Source: Brugia malayi
Lineage: Eukaryota > Nematoda > Chromadorea > Rhabditida > Onchocercidae
Length of the DNA stretch: 64,000 nucleotides
NCBI RefSeq assembly: GCF_000002995.4
Contig: NW_025062477.1
Span: 4,436,649-4,500,648 of the forward strand
Reading direction: 5' to 3'
Shown here: one piece after another, positions 1 through 10,747 of the stretch
Numbering within the stretch: the stretch's first letter is position 1
Layout: every line of letters begins with the position of its first letter
The notes under the pieces: generated by a model
Told to the model about the DNA's origin: nothing
Database searches by the model: none
What the model saw: the letters and a program-made list of their open reading frames with translations, nothing else
Made by a program: the position numbers and the translations under genes

Positions 1-1186
1 CAAATTTCTTCTTGAGAAAAGCATTTCTGGGATGGGTCAAAGAGCGGTGTCAATGATTATGTAAAATGGGCGTGTCAACATTATGGATTAAGCATCTTAT
101 TGGTTGACCTATCATTCAAGCACAATTGCTTTTTCATTCTTTTTTAGAATTATGCATTTCTTGAGGAAAGGGAGGATGAAGAGAAAGCCGTAATGTTCCT
201 TCAAAATGAGATATACACTACTGAAATGAGTACTTTTCGACCTTAGCTTCAAATGAGACAAATAGTCTCTCAATCTGAGGCTATCATTAATTTCGTTTTA
301 AATTTGCTTATAAGCAAATTGCTGATTGTTTCATCAAGTAAATATTTGTATTAAATTTGTTGCAAAAATTTTATACTTTAATTAAAAATAATAGATATGT
401 TTTGGTGAATTAAAATTTAAATCTTTTTTACAAAAGATTTTTATTGTCATAATTTATGGTTAGCTGAATTAGAAATAATGAAATGATTGAAATTTTGATT
501 TTAAATCATTCAAGTTAAACATTCTTAAAGGATTGCCAAAATGAATATCAAACAGATGGATTTGCCGAAATGATGATTGCATGGATTTTGCTAACGAAAA
601 TGATTGATTATACTGATGTGAAATGTCCTCCATTAGTCTGATAGCCTTATTTTGTTTATTAAATTTGCCGCTGTTTATCATCAATTTTTTTTTTTGTTTT
701 GTTTTTAAGTCGCACATATGGTTACATTAAGCATAAAAAGATACAGTATTATTAGATTATCATTTTGTAATGTTTTATTCATCTGTGATATGTTGTTTTT
801 TTTAAAAAAAACATCTTTATTGATTAATTTATTATTTGTCATCATTTCTAATTGTTTACTCTTTCTTTTTTTTCAAGAGATCCTTAAGAATTTGTTTGTT
901 TGTTTTTCTTTTTTTTTTTTTGAATGTTTTAGCTACTATTTTCTTTTTTTTTTTTAAAATCAATCCTCAAAAAAATATTGATAAGGATAACTTTTTGATA
1001 ATTTAAATGTTTTGTAAAATTTTTTGTTAATTTATTTGTCCTAATGTCTCCTATTTTTCGTAATGATCAAAAAAGCTAACATAAAACGTATTTATGAGAT
1101 TTATGGATCTTTCTTGATTTATGCTATCAGATCATGTCCATATGCTACTCAGTGTGATGGTTCCAATTATGTAAATTTTGAAAAAG
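1..1186. other. AT-rich stretch, no gene seen
   Basis: No exon chain can be supported. The stretch is AT-rich with long T runs around 690, 800 and 910-955. The open frames here are short and low in complexity (mostly F, L, S and K) and look like chance. Confidence 0.5.
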
Positions 1187-1402
1187 CTAACAAAATTTAA
1201 ATGAATCATCATCATCACCATCACCATCATCATCATCGTCATCGTAACCATTCATTGGATTAAACGGCTCACCTGTAAATCCGGCTTGAAAGGTTGTCCC
1301 GTGATCTTCAACTAATTGCTTGAGTGGTTCGATTGCATCAAAAGTGTCATCTGATACAGCAATAACCCAAAGTCTTGTTGTTCCTGCATACTTCTCACTC
1401 AT
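1187..1402 (-). other. Orphan exon-like open stretch with acidic tail
   Basis: An open frame of about 71 codons has ordinary protein-like composition (for example LWVIAVSDDTFDAIEPL) and is more GC-rich than its surroundings. It ends in a run of Asp and Gly codons made by an imperfect GAT/GAC repeat at 1204-1242, then a stop. A TTAG acceptor lies just upstream in the minus sense, giving a start with YEMSEKYAG. Further upstream (about 1400-1560) coding-like words occur in two frames with stops between them. It may be the last exon of a gene or a decayed gene fragment. The repeated hydrophobic-acidic pattern faintly recalls von Willebrand A domains, but I cannot support that assignment. Confidence 0.3.
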
Positions 1403-3560
1403 CTCATACTAATCTTGAAGAACACCTGTACCTGTATCAATGCTTCTCAATACCTCTTGCCCTTTGCTCTCCAGTAACCGTTAATTATAAGCCAAATACG
1501 ATCTTTAACCTGATATCCGGTTTCTCGCTTCATACTCTCATAATTTCCGGTAATTGAACAATATTTGTACAAAAAAAAAGTGTATAAACACTTTTCAATT
1601 CAACAGTAACTCTTAGAGCTTAAAACGGAAGAAAGCAAAGGATGAACTAATAAAAATTTAAATTTTATTACAGCTACCTGTTTCAGTATCATATTAAAAG
1701 TTCTTTTATTTTTTTAAATCATTATTTCCTGTTGAAATTAGTAATTCTTAAAATTTATATGGTATTTTTTAGATAATTTTACAGAATTTTAGCAAAAATT
1801 TACTCTTATTTAGAATGAATTTTATAATCTCTCAGATCTATTAACACAACTAACTCTTAGTACAGGCAAAAAAAAAAAAAAGAAAAAAAAAAGGCAATGA
1901 ATCAATTTTTTGGCTAATATTTGGTATTGTTTGCTTCATAATATTAGCTACAGTAATCCTACCAAAAAGTGCGCAGATGGTTGTTGCGGGTTGTCGCAGG
2001 TGTTGACCCCTACGGCCTCCAGACGTAACGTTACGTAACCCTACCCAATCAATTCGTCCACTCCTCATCAACCAATTTCTTATCCATTTCTAGTAAAAAT
2101 CATGAAGCAACCATCCTTTTTAACCCTTTCCTAAGGAACATTTTCATTTTGCATTTTTATGAGATGGATTTATCACGAAATGTATGGTATGAAAGTTAAA
2201 CTATTGAGTATTACTCTCAGTAATGAAATTCAAACCTGAATAGAAACCAGAAACCGGTCATAAATAACCAGAAAGTGTAACAGTTTTTTAATAACGAAAC
2301 AAACAAAACAAAAGTAACAGATCTTACTAATATTAAAGGATGGCAATAAAATGAAGTGAAATGTCTGTTTTATGTTTTATTATTTGTATACATACTTAAA
2401 TCTAAATACATGCTCATATTAACTGCACAAGTGTGCTTATTGTCGTTTTCTCATAAAGAGTAGAAGACGGTACTTGAGCGCTATTTTGTTGGGCGCTAAT
2501 GGAAGGGAAGCATCAGGCTGCTTCTTCATCATCTTTTCATGATTGTTGCTGAAAAAGCATGTTGAATACTATTGAAATATTTGCCATTTAAGCTGTAAAT
2601 TTCTCAACACAATTCTATTTTAGAAAAATGAGAAAATTTCATCAATAACAATTTATTCAATTATCAATTTTCAATTATAAATTTATCGGTACTGAATGTA
2701 CCATCTCATTTGGTTTATTCAAGCAAATGTTTACTCATTTATGCACGATAAACTTAATCTTAACTTCATAAATACCGTTATTCTCATTTTTATTTTTTGA
2801 GCGCAAATCGTCTTATTGGCATAACTTCATAGAAGTTAACAAATTGCCCAATGCATTTCACAAATATTTAAATTTCATGTATTTTTTGTAGTAATATTCA
2901 AATAAATATTGCAAAAGATTTTTGACATATTTTTACAAAGTACAAACAATTCCTTACAGCCTAACATTTTCAGAAAAAAATATCAAAACAAAATCTCAAC
3001 AAGCATAAATCAAAAATGATCAAATAAAATTTTTCACTTTTTTAAATTTGAAATCATTTAAAAAAAAAAGGATGAAAGATTTAAAAATTTTTTAAAAACA
3101 TACGGAAATTTATTTTGTAACAAATTTCAAGGGTCAGTCATTTAAAATGTTGATATTCTTCAAGATTTTATCCAACTTAACGACTCAAAGACTAGCAAGC
3201 ACCAAATTTGATGACCATAGAGAGTGTGACATCATTTTCAACATTTTGTTTACAGTAATTCCACATAATCAGACGACAATCTGGATGACAAACCGATTGC
3301 AAAAATTGTCAACTTGTCAAAAATTTGTCAAATTTTGATAAGCTTCCTGAATTCACCAGCATTTCGTTATCTGTCTTGCTCTTCTTAAATGCAAGCAACT
3401 CTTTCAATAATCATTCGTTTATTTTATCAGCTAAGGGATTCAGCTATTTTCAATGAATGTTGAAATTTATGTCACAAAGAAAACATATTTCTTTCAAAGT
3501 AATATGTACAAATATTAGCTATACCACTTGTTTGTGAAATGATTTTTGCAATCTGTAAAA

Positions 3561-3595
<35 letters not shown>

Positions 3596-6500
3596 CTTTT
3601 AGAAAAATAATCAATTTGAAAATTGTAGACAAAGAGAAAAAAAAAGAAAAAAATATGCAAATTTTTCGATGAAATGATTTTGTTAAAATTTATTCAAATG
3701 TTTGAATTATGCTTGAAAAAATTTTTGAATCGGTAATTCAAACGCAAAGGTAATGGATATCAACCAATAATCCTTTTTAGTGGCGGTGTTATCGTCTTGA
3801 TGACATTGTCAAAACATATATTTCTATTGTCATCTTTTGGAACAGATTGCGCATCGTCAATCTGCGCTATTTCTTTCAACCAATGTTAACTGTACCTACC
3901 CCCTGTAGTGTATCATAGTTCTTCACCTAATAGATAAAAAAGATGAAAAAAAAAGGAAAAAATAGATAGTAATGATACTTACTCACATTTAATAGTATAA
4001 TTTATTAATTAGCTATCATTAAAAAGTTGAAATAAATTCCGAACACTGAGAATTCATTCATTTTCCAATACATTTTATAAAATATTGTGATGAAAATTCA
4101 TAAATAATAGATGAAAATATTACAAAATTATCATCATTAGTTTATTAATAGCAGAATTAAGCTTATTTAAATAAGATTTTTATAATTTAACGAAATTAAA
4201 CTTTATAACATCAAGAAATAATTTCACTCGCTATTGTGTTTCTTTTCTTTTTTACATATAATAAATTTAGTTTGAGAAGTAATGAGAGCTATTTTAATGG
4301 TAGCATTTAATCAGATTTAGTTTTAAGTTATTATCATAGAAAAACATTGTGAACCATATCGATCATTTTTCTTGATTACAAATAAAGAATTCTCTTGATA
4401 ATTTTTACTGAAGGTAGATTATTCAAAACCTTAACTAATTTTTAATAATTTTTAAATTAACTTATTAGCACTTTAATTTTTCAAATAAACATTATCAAAT
4501 ATTAAATTTGAATGTTTTCTTAAGTGATAAAATAAGCAGCAGCAACTTTGTGCTTTAATTGATCTATTTATATTGATTACTTTTCTCAATTACTTTTACT
4601 TCAACTCTATTTCAATTTTTTTTTTTTTTTTTTACCAAGCTTAGAATTTATTCGAGAAATTAAATCTCTTATCAATTGTGTGCATATTTTTTATTTGTTA
4701 ATATGTGTAAATACATCAAAATATTGTTGAGTTAATTGCAGCATACTGCAAAATGATCTTATCACTGATCTTGATAACCAATACTCTTATCAGTTAATTG
4801 TTATTTCAATTTCTAACAATAATTTATTTTACATTAGAACAATTAAATACAGTTGCAACTACTTTTTTCCTTTTTTTTTATTGACAGATTGCGCAATCAT
4901 TGAACACATTTTGGTTATCAATTAGTTAAAATGCTGTTGATCCTAACGTAAAGTAACAAGCATTTTCAAACAGATGTTCAGGAGTATGAAGACTTGACCT
5001 TGTGTTGACCTTTGCTATTACTACCTTTTCTAAAATAAAGAAGCATAATTGTCATATGTTGCAGAAAATATTCTTTAACTCTAAAATGATGGCTAATTCA
5101 AATTTGCCTTAGTTTAATTCTACCACGAAAAAAAAAGAATTTTCAAATCATTAATTGAAATATTATATCATTGATAGTGATTCTCTTCAACGAACAAACA
5201 AAACTGGTTTGTAAATAAATGATTTCAGGTGGTGTACCAATGATTTATAACTTAAACATTTACAGTTATTGAAAAGAAAAATTGATTGTATGTAAGCATG
5301 CATGCATATGCATGTGTGTATTGGTTTGATTCTTTTCAATGACGAAAAATTTGATTTAAGCGAAATCTAAGACAGTCTCTAGTATTCCTGGACTCTACAT
5401 TAATTGTAGGTGTGTACTAATGTATCACTGATCGTCATCTCCTCATCTCATTTCAACTATGTCACTTCGATTGAGCGTCTGTCACTTTGATACTTTTTTT
5501 TTTTTTAATCTAGCAGAATTAGATTATTTAGAAATTCTGAAAAGTTTGCACTTGCACAGAGGAAGAGCAATAGCTGAAAGAACTAATAAATTTAATTAGT
5601 ATTTGAATTTTAACAAATGATTTACAATTTTAAAAAGAAAAATTTAATTGTTGACAGAAAAAGTAAAGTGAACAAGACGAAAACTAATCGTTTATTGATA
5701 ATTTTTTGTTGACTAATTTCATGTTTACTTCTATTCACATATTAGAGTTAACAATTTATGAAACTGGTTTTGCTGACTTATACGAGTAGTAGAAGAAATT
5801 AATTACTTCCTCCTTACTTCTTCAAAAAAAAAAAAAAACCGAAAAAACATTTTACTGAACTGAAATTGTGCGGAAGAATTTTCCTATTTTTGAAGAAAAT
5901 AATTTCAGTATATATATTTTAAATGTATTAACAAAAAAAAAATAATTGTCACTGATAATTTTTTCTTCCGTTCTCTCTCTCTCTCTCAATACTTTTACAG
6001 TTTTTAAATTAGAACAAGAAATCAAGAAAATATGAGAAATCCGGTTTGCAATTGTTCTTTTAGCTCTTAAATTATTTAGTTATCTCTTAAAAATTATTAA
6101 AATTATCTCTTATCAAAATTATTATCTCTTAAATTATTATTTCAAATAGTTTATTGCTTTCTTTAACAATAATAAAAATTACAGGTAGATTATATTAACA
6201 GATATGAATGATTGTTTCTTTAAAAGAAATAATACCTTAATTGAAAATTACATACTATTAAATTTTATTTTTTGCTTTTTATAATAATTAATTTTTATTT
6301 CAGCTAATTTAAAGAGAACTTAAAAAGGACATATCATAGGTTATAATTTCTTTATAACTTAGTCACAAAATAATTTTTGCATGGAATGCTGAAATGTTAG
6401 AATTAATCATAGCACAGTTTTTTTCTTTTTTTTTTTTATCTTAACTATTTCAGTTTTCTTTTTTTTCTTACATTTCTATGAATTTATAAATGTGTAAGTA

Positions 6501-7057
6501 ATTTTGAAGATAGCATTTCTTCATGAATCATTTAAAAGATCAAATAAATCACATCAAAAAAAAAAGAAGAAATTGTCTTTAAAAAAAATTTTCATACAAA
6601 TAAACATCATTTTTCCAACGTTCATCAACAATCTTCTCACTTTCGCACAACTAAAATTTCTTTAGTTTCTCAATTTTATTGATTTGTCTTAACACAATTG
6701 TTTTTTTTCAATCATTTTCACTGTAGAATAACATTTAATTCTTTCAATAAAATTATTTTTGCTACCGATTTATTTTACGCTTTTAAAAATTAAAAAAATT
6801 TTTTACTGTTAGTTAAATTTTATCAAATATCTCCTCGGTTTCATAAAAAACAAAATGGAAAAGTAAATGTATTAGATTAGTTTATTAAATTAAACAATTA
6901 AAACATTGTAAGTTTTTTTTATTTTTTTTGCATAAAAATGCTTCAATGTTATTTTTTTAATCGATTATATATTGAAAACAAATTATTTGAAAAAAAAACT
7001 TTTTTTTCAGAAATTATTAAAAATAAACAAGAATTTATTTGAAAAAAACTATATGCA
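1403..7057. other. Long AT-rich intergenic region
   Basis: No gene can be supported. Visible items are a 14-bp palindrome at 2023-2036 overlapping a bZIP-type site, a T24-like run near 3566-3590, several GATA-type words between about 4.5 and 4.9 kb, short CT repeats near 5975-5990, and many T10-T12 runs. The open frames at 3147-3338 and 3472-3660 are low-complexity shadows. Confidence 0.5.
2023..2039. promoter_or_regulatory. Overlapping palindromes: ACGTAACGTTACGT and GTTACGTAAC
   Basis: Positions 2023-2036 form a perfect 14-bp palindrome. Positions 2030-2039 read GTTACGTAAC, the perfect palindromic form of the PAR/C/EBP-type bZIP consensus RTTACGTAAY. They sit in a short GC-richer island (1975-2050). 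No gene close by can be assigned as the target. Confidence 0.3.
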
Positions 7058-7800
7058 ATGTTAATAGTACTAGCAATTTTACATATATTACTTCTGTGGA
7101 ATGTAGCTAATTCACTTGAATGCTACACGGGTTTCTCTGTTATTCGTGGTCAAACAGTTGGTACAACAAAAGAAATTTGTAGTAAACAATCTGATTCATG
7201 CTATCGTGCTATGGCTAATGTTAATTTATTAAGTACAGTAAAAAAAGCTGGATGTTCTACTATACGTTGTTATGTTAGTTTTTTTTTTTTTTTAATTTTC
7301 TTTTTCATTATCATAAATAAAGATTGCAAAGAAGAAATTTCCTGAATAAATAATCAATTGCCCTTTGATCTCAATATAAGTAAACATTAGAAAATTTGTT
7401 TTCATTTGTTATCTATGTGAATTTTTTGCTAATTTACTGTCTATTCTCCTTTTTTTTTATGTGAATATTTAAGAATATTTAAATTAATATTCCTGACAAA
7501 AAAATAAAAAACTTTTAATCAAGATTTTAGAAAAAGTTATTGACATAGAAGGTTAAGTAATACTTGAATATCTGGTTAATGTAGATTGCTTTATTTTATT
7601 GATCGGTAAAAATAAGGCTGAATAAGGCTTTTTTTTTTTTTGTTTTTTTTTAGCTAAACAAAAACAAATGCATCGAGCAGGATTTATTCGGTAGCAAAGC
7701 AATGTTTTGTTGTTGTGACGATCGAGACTTGTGCAACACAGCTTCGACATCTTTTGCAGTTATTATCTCTATTATAGCACCACTTTATTTTATTTTATGA
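7058..7800 (+). CDS. Small secreted Ly6/three-finger protein, likely GPI-anchored
   Basis: Two exons, 7058-7273 and 7654-7800, joined in phase 0 through a GTTAGT donor and a T-rich TAG acceptor, give 120 residues. Residues 1-19 are a hydrophobic signal peptide (LIVLAILHILLLW). The mature part starts LECYTG and carries cysteines in the Ly6/uPAR order: LECY, EICSKQSDSCY, AGCSTIRCY, KCIEQD and a closing CCCDDRDLCN, which matches the family CC-x-x-D-x-CN ending. The C-terminal 20 or so residues are hydrophobic (FAVIISIIAPLYFIL), as in a GPI attachment signal or membrane anchor. In nematodes such proteins act as surface or synaptic modulators; the ligand here is unknown. A TTTTTTTCAG acceptor 49 bases upstream could take a spliced leader. 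The next gene on this strand starts 970 bases downstream. Confidence 0.8.
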
Positions 7801-8758
7801 TCAAAATTAAATGAGAATAGTGCTTTGCTATAAAAATTCTCGAGAACAGTTTGCTGTAGCAAATTTTGGTAGCTTCTAAAATTCGAATGCTTATAATTTT
7901 TGAGAAATATCATATTGCTATTTGATTATTTAGTGTTTCAGCTAGAATTACGGATAACTCTCCTAGGCAATTTTACAGCGTACTAAGAGTAATTTACATA
8001 TCGGTATAAGGTGTTCATTAAGAATAGATCAGTAAAAGTATTTATAGTAATTAACTTTTTACATTAAGTTGCATTCGAGAATAATATTTGTTCATAGTTT
8101 TAGAGTTCATCCAGATGTGATTAATGATTATTTTAATATACTATTTAATTTTACTTATTTTAATAATAGATGAATTTACTTAGCTTTCGTATGTATGTGT
8201 CATTTGACTGCCTAATAAACATCCACGTTCCACTTACGCATACATCATCCGCATTCATCTATAGTCCTTGATTTCAACAACGGAACGGCTCATAATCATT
8301 ACACACACGTATGATTAATGGATGATTCCATATAATCATGAATTCTAAAATATTCAAATCAGTTTATTGCATTATAATGGAAGAAAGTGGCTGTTCCCAG
8401 CAGGACTGGAAGCATCGTGTCATTTACATTGTGGGACTTTTTGTCTTTGTCGAGAATCTGGAAACATTTTTGTTCAATAGTTTAAAATGGATTATCTGAA
8501 AATTGCAATTTGTAATATCTGGTGTTTTGATTAAAAATGCCAAGACATAGCTAAAGTTATGCTATTTGCCAAACTTTCTTTTAATCATCAGCTAATTAGG
8601 CTTCACGTTTAATTGCTGGGAGAAAAGGGATGATTCTAAGTAAAACAAAAGTATTGTTTCAAATTTTGAATTAATGCTAAATTTTAAAGAGTTATAAACT
8701 GAATTTGAATCAGATAATAATGTATGTATGCTATAAATTAATGATTTGAGAGATTCAG
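7801..8758 (+). other. Intergenic, one 40-codon frame at 8378
   Basis: This gap separates the Ly6 gene from the next small gene. The only notable item is a GC-richer 40-codon frame beginning ATGGAAGAAAGTGGC at about 8378. It has no clear splice partner, so I do not call it a gene. Confidence 0.4.
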
Positions 8759-8770
8759 GTACATCCCAAT

Positions 8771-9573
8771 ATGAAAGTAACACGAGAAATACAAGTAAAT
8801 GGTAAATCTATCGAGACAAAATATGCCGGTATGTAAATAGTATGTAAATCTTACTGAGCAGTAATAGAAGAATTGTTACTTTAGATGAGAAATTATTGGC
8901 AAATATATTTTACTGTCAATCTGAAATTTAGTTTCTTTTATTCTCATACTACTATAAAATAGAAATTAACAATAGCACTTGATCAGATCTAGCTGTAAAT
9001 TGTTTTAACTCAAGGAGAGTATATGTATATGTCCAGTGAAGGACAAGCTATGTTTATTAATTATGCTCCCGGTGGACAAACTTCTAACAACGATGATTTC
9101 TCAATTCATGCCTATCAAGGTAGGTAATAGCATCATCTATCACCCATCTGCAATAAACTTATAAAGAGAAATGAAAGAAAATTGAAATTTTTAAAATTTT
9201 CAAATAAAAATAAAAAAAACCCCCTATGCAATGACAAAATTTAGGGTTAGTTTTTAATGAAACATTAGATTAGTAGATAATATGGATTCAGATAGTGAAG
9301 TGAAGAGTATGGGTTTAGTTTTTTGTTTCTATCATAGATTTGACAAATTGGATTGATTCATATTTGGAATAAGTTTGAACAATAATCTTTATTATTTTAT
9401 CTTTCTTAAGCTGAATTAATTAAAAATATCTAAAAGAGATATTATTAGAAAGTGTTATAGTGCACACACCAACAGCTTATAATGGCGATGATTACTTGAG
9501 CAGACGATGGTCAGAAATTACCCGGAAACTTGCTCATTTTGCTCAAACTAATAGTAACGGAAATCGATGTTAA
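8771..9573 (+). CDS. Small conserved-looking protein of unknown family, 3 exons
   Basis: Exons 8771-8828, 9015-9119 and 9449-9573 join in phase 1 at both junctions (GTATGT and GTAGGT donors; AAG and TTAG acceptors) and give a 95-residue protein ending NSNGNRC. No signal peptide or membrane segment is visible. The protein is polar, with recognisable blocks such as EIQVNGKSIETKYAG, FINYAPGGQTSNNDDFSIHA and WSEITRKLAHFAQTN. I do not recognise the family. An ATTCAG acceptor lies 12 bases before the ATG, a good spliced-leader site and the reason for choosing this start. The frame is also open back to that acceptor, so the exon could instead be internal to a longer gene. Confidence 0.65.
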
Positions 9574-10747
9574 TGATTAAATCGTTCATAACTTACCGAA
9601 AAATTAACTTTTTTAGTAAATAACTTACTGATCATAATTATTCATTTGGAAGCAATTTGTATAAATTATTATTAATTCAATTTTAATTATTTCCTACCGC
9701 AATGCAAATATAAACCATACATATACATCTACTCAACTTAGAGCTAAGCATTAATCTACGATGACGCATCTTTTCACGCACACATAGGCACGCACACACA
9801 CACATACACACACACACACACACACACGCACACAAATTCTGACAACCTCGCTTTCATGCAAATACACAATGGATATTCGCAATACTGCTTAAGGATGTTT
9901 TGACCTTTAATACCACTGTTAAAACACTTATCAATAATTGAGCATATTGATAAGTGACGTGACGCGTCCTTACGACTACGTCACCCGAGTATGCGCGTCT
10001 CCAACGTGACCTCAAACTTTTGAGCTGCAATAAGCGTCAGGTGATTAGAGCGACGCAGTATCGTAACTGATGAGAATACGAGAGCATTGCTACTAGAACT
10101 TTCGATGAAGAGAAGGGTAAGGAAGGGTGTTATATGTCTGTGACAGGAAGGGAGTGGATCGATCCGGTACTATCCGGTACTGTTCCATTTCAGTATGACA
10201 TCATTCAGGTAAAGAAGATAGCTTTAGCTTGAGCTATTCGGAGCTGCTTCATGAGTGCTCTCAAAAAAGCATCTAATTAAAACATGTAATATTGCTTTTT
10301 CATCATTTATCAGTTATTCTTCGCACAGTTTTGTCATACCTCCCTCTCTCTCTCTCTTTCTCCCTCTCAGGCATCCATTCATTGTATGCTTTCTATTTAC
10401 CTGTATTTTGCCCTACTTTCAATCAAAAATTGAACTAGAATTATTTTGCATTGAGATAAAATAACATCGGTACTTGGAAATAATAGTGCCGCATCATTAG
10501 TGTGATCCTTTTTTTAATAGTTTAGTTTCATTGATCGTCCTGAAAAATTCATTGTATTATCACTTGGGGAATTTGTAATTAAGGATGAATTTCGGTCGCT
10601 ATTTCGGAATGCTACTATATTTCGGTAAAAGAGGCAAAAATTCATCTGTCACGTTTTTATTTTTAGATTTGATTGCGACTTTCGGCAAAGAGCTTTCATT
10701 TCTTCTATTATTTCGTAAAAGCACCGATTTAAGACAAGAAAGCAACA
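9574..10747 (+). promoter_or_regulatory. Upstream region of the DnaJ gene
   Basis: This gap holds a CA-repeat (about 9770-9835) and a GC-richer promoter-like stretch at 9950-10200. The latter contains TGACGTGACGCGT at 9955-9967 and an inverted ACGTCACC near 9978, both CRE/ATF-like, and two TATCCGGTACT-like repeats near 10160-10185. A CT repeat follows at about 10338-10370. A TTTTTAG acceptor at 10664-10666, 81 bases before the start codon, suggests a 5' leader intron or trans-splice site. An imperfect heat-shock-like array (GAAct-TTCga-tGAAg) lies at 10096-10110, but its last repeat is off by one base. Confidence 0.4.
9770..9836. repeat. CA dinucleotide microsatellite
   Basis: An interrupted (CA)n tract with ACGCAC and ATAC variants, directly visible in the sequence. 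Confidence 0.9.

Noticed and set aside
8378..8500. 40-codon frame starting MEESGCSQQDW as a first exon
   Set aside because: No donor in the right phase leads clearly to the next gene, and no family match is seen.
10096..10110. Heat-shock element before the DnaJ gene
   Set aside because: The third GAA is one base out of register, so it does not form a proper nGAAnnTTCnnGAAn array.
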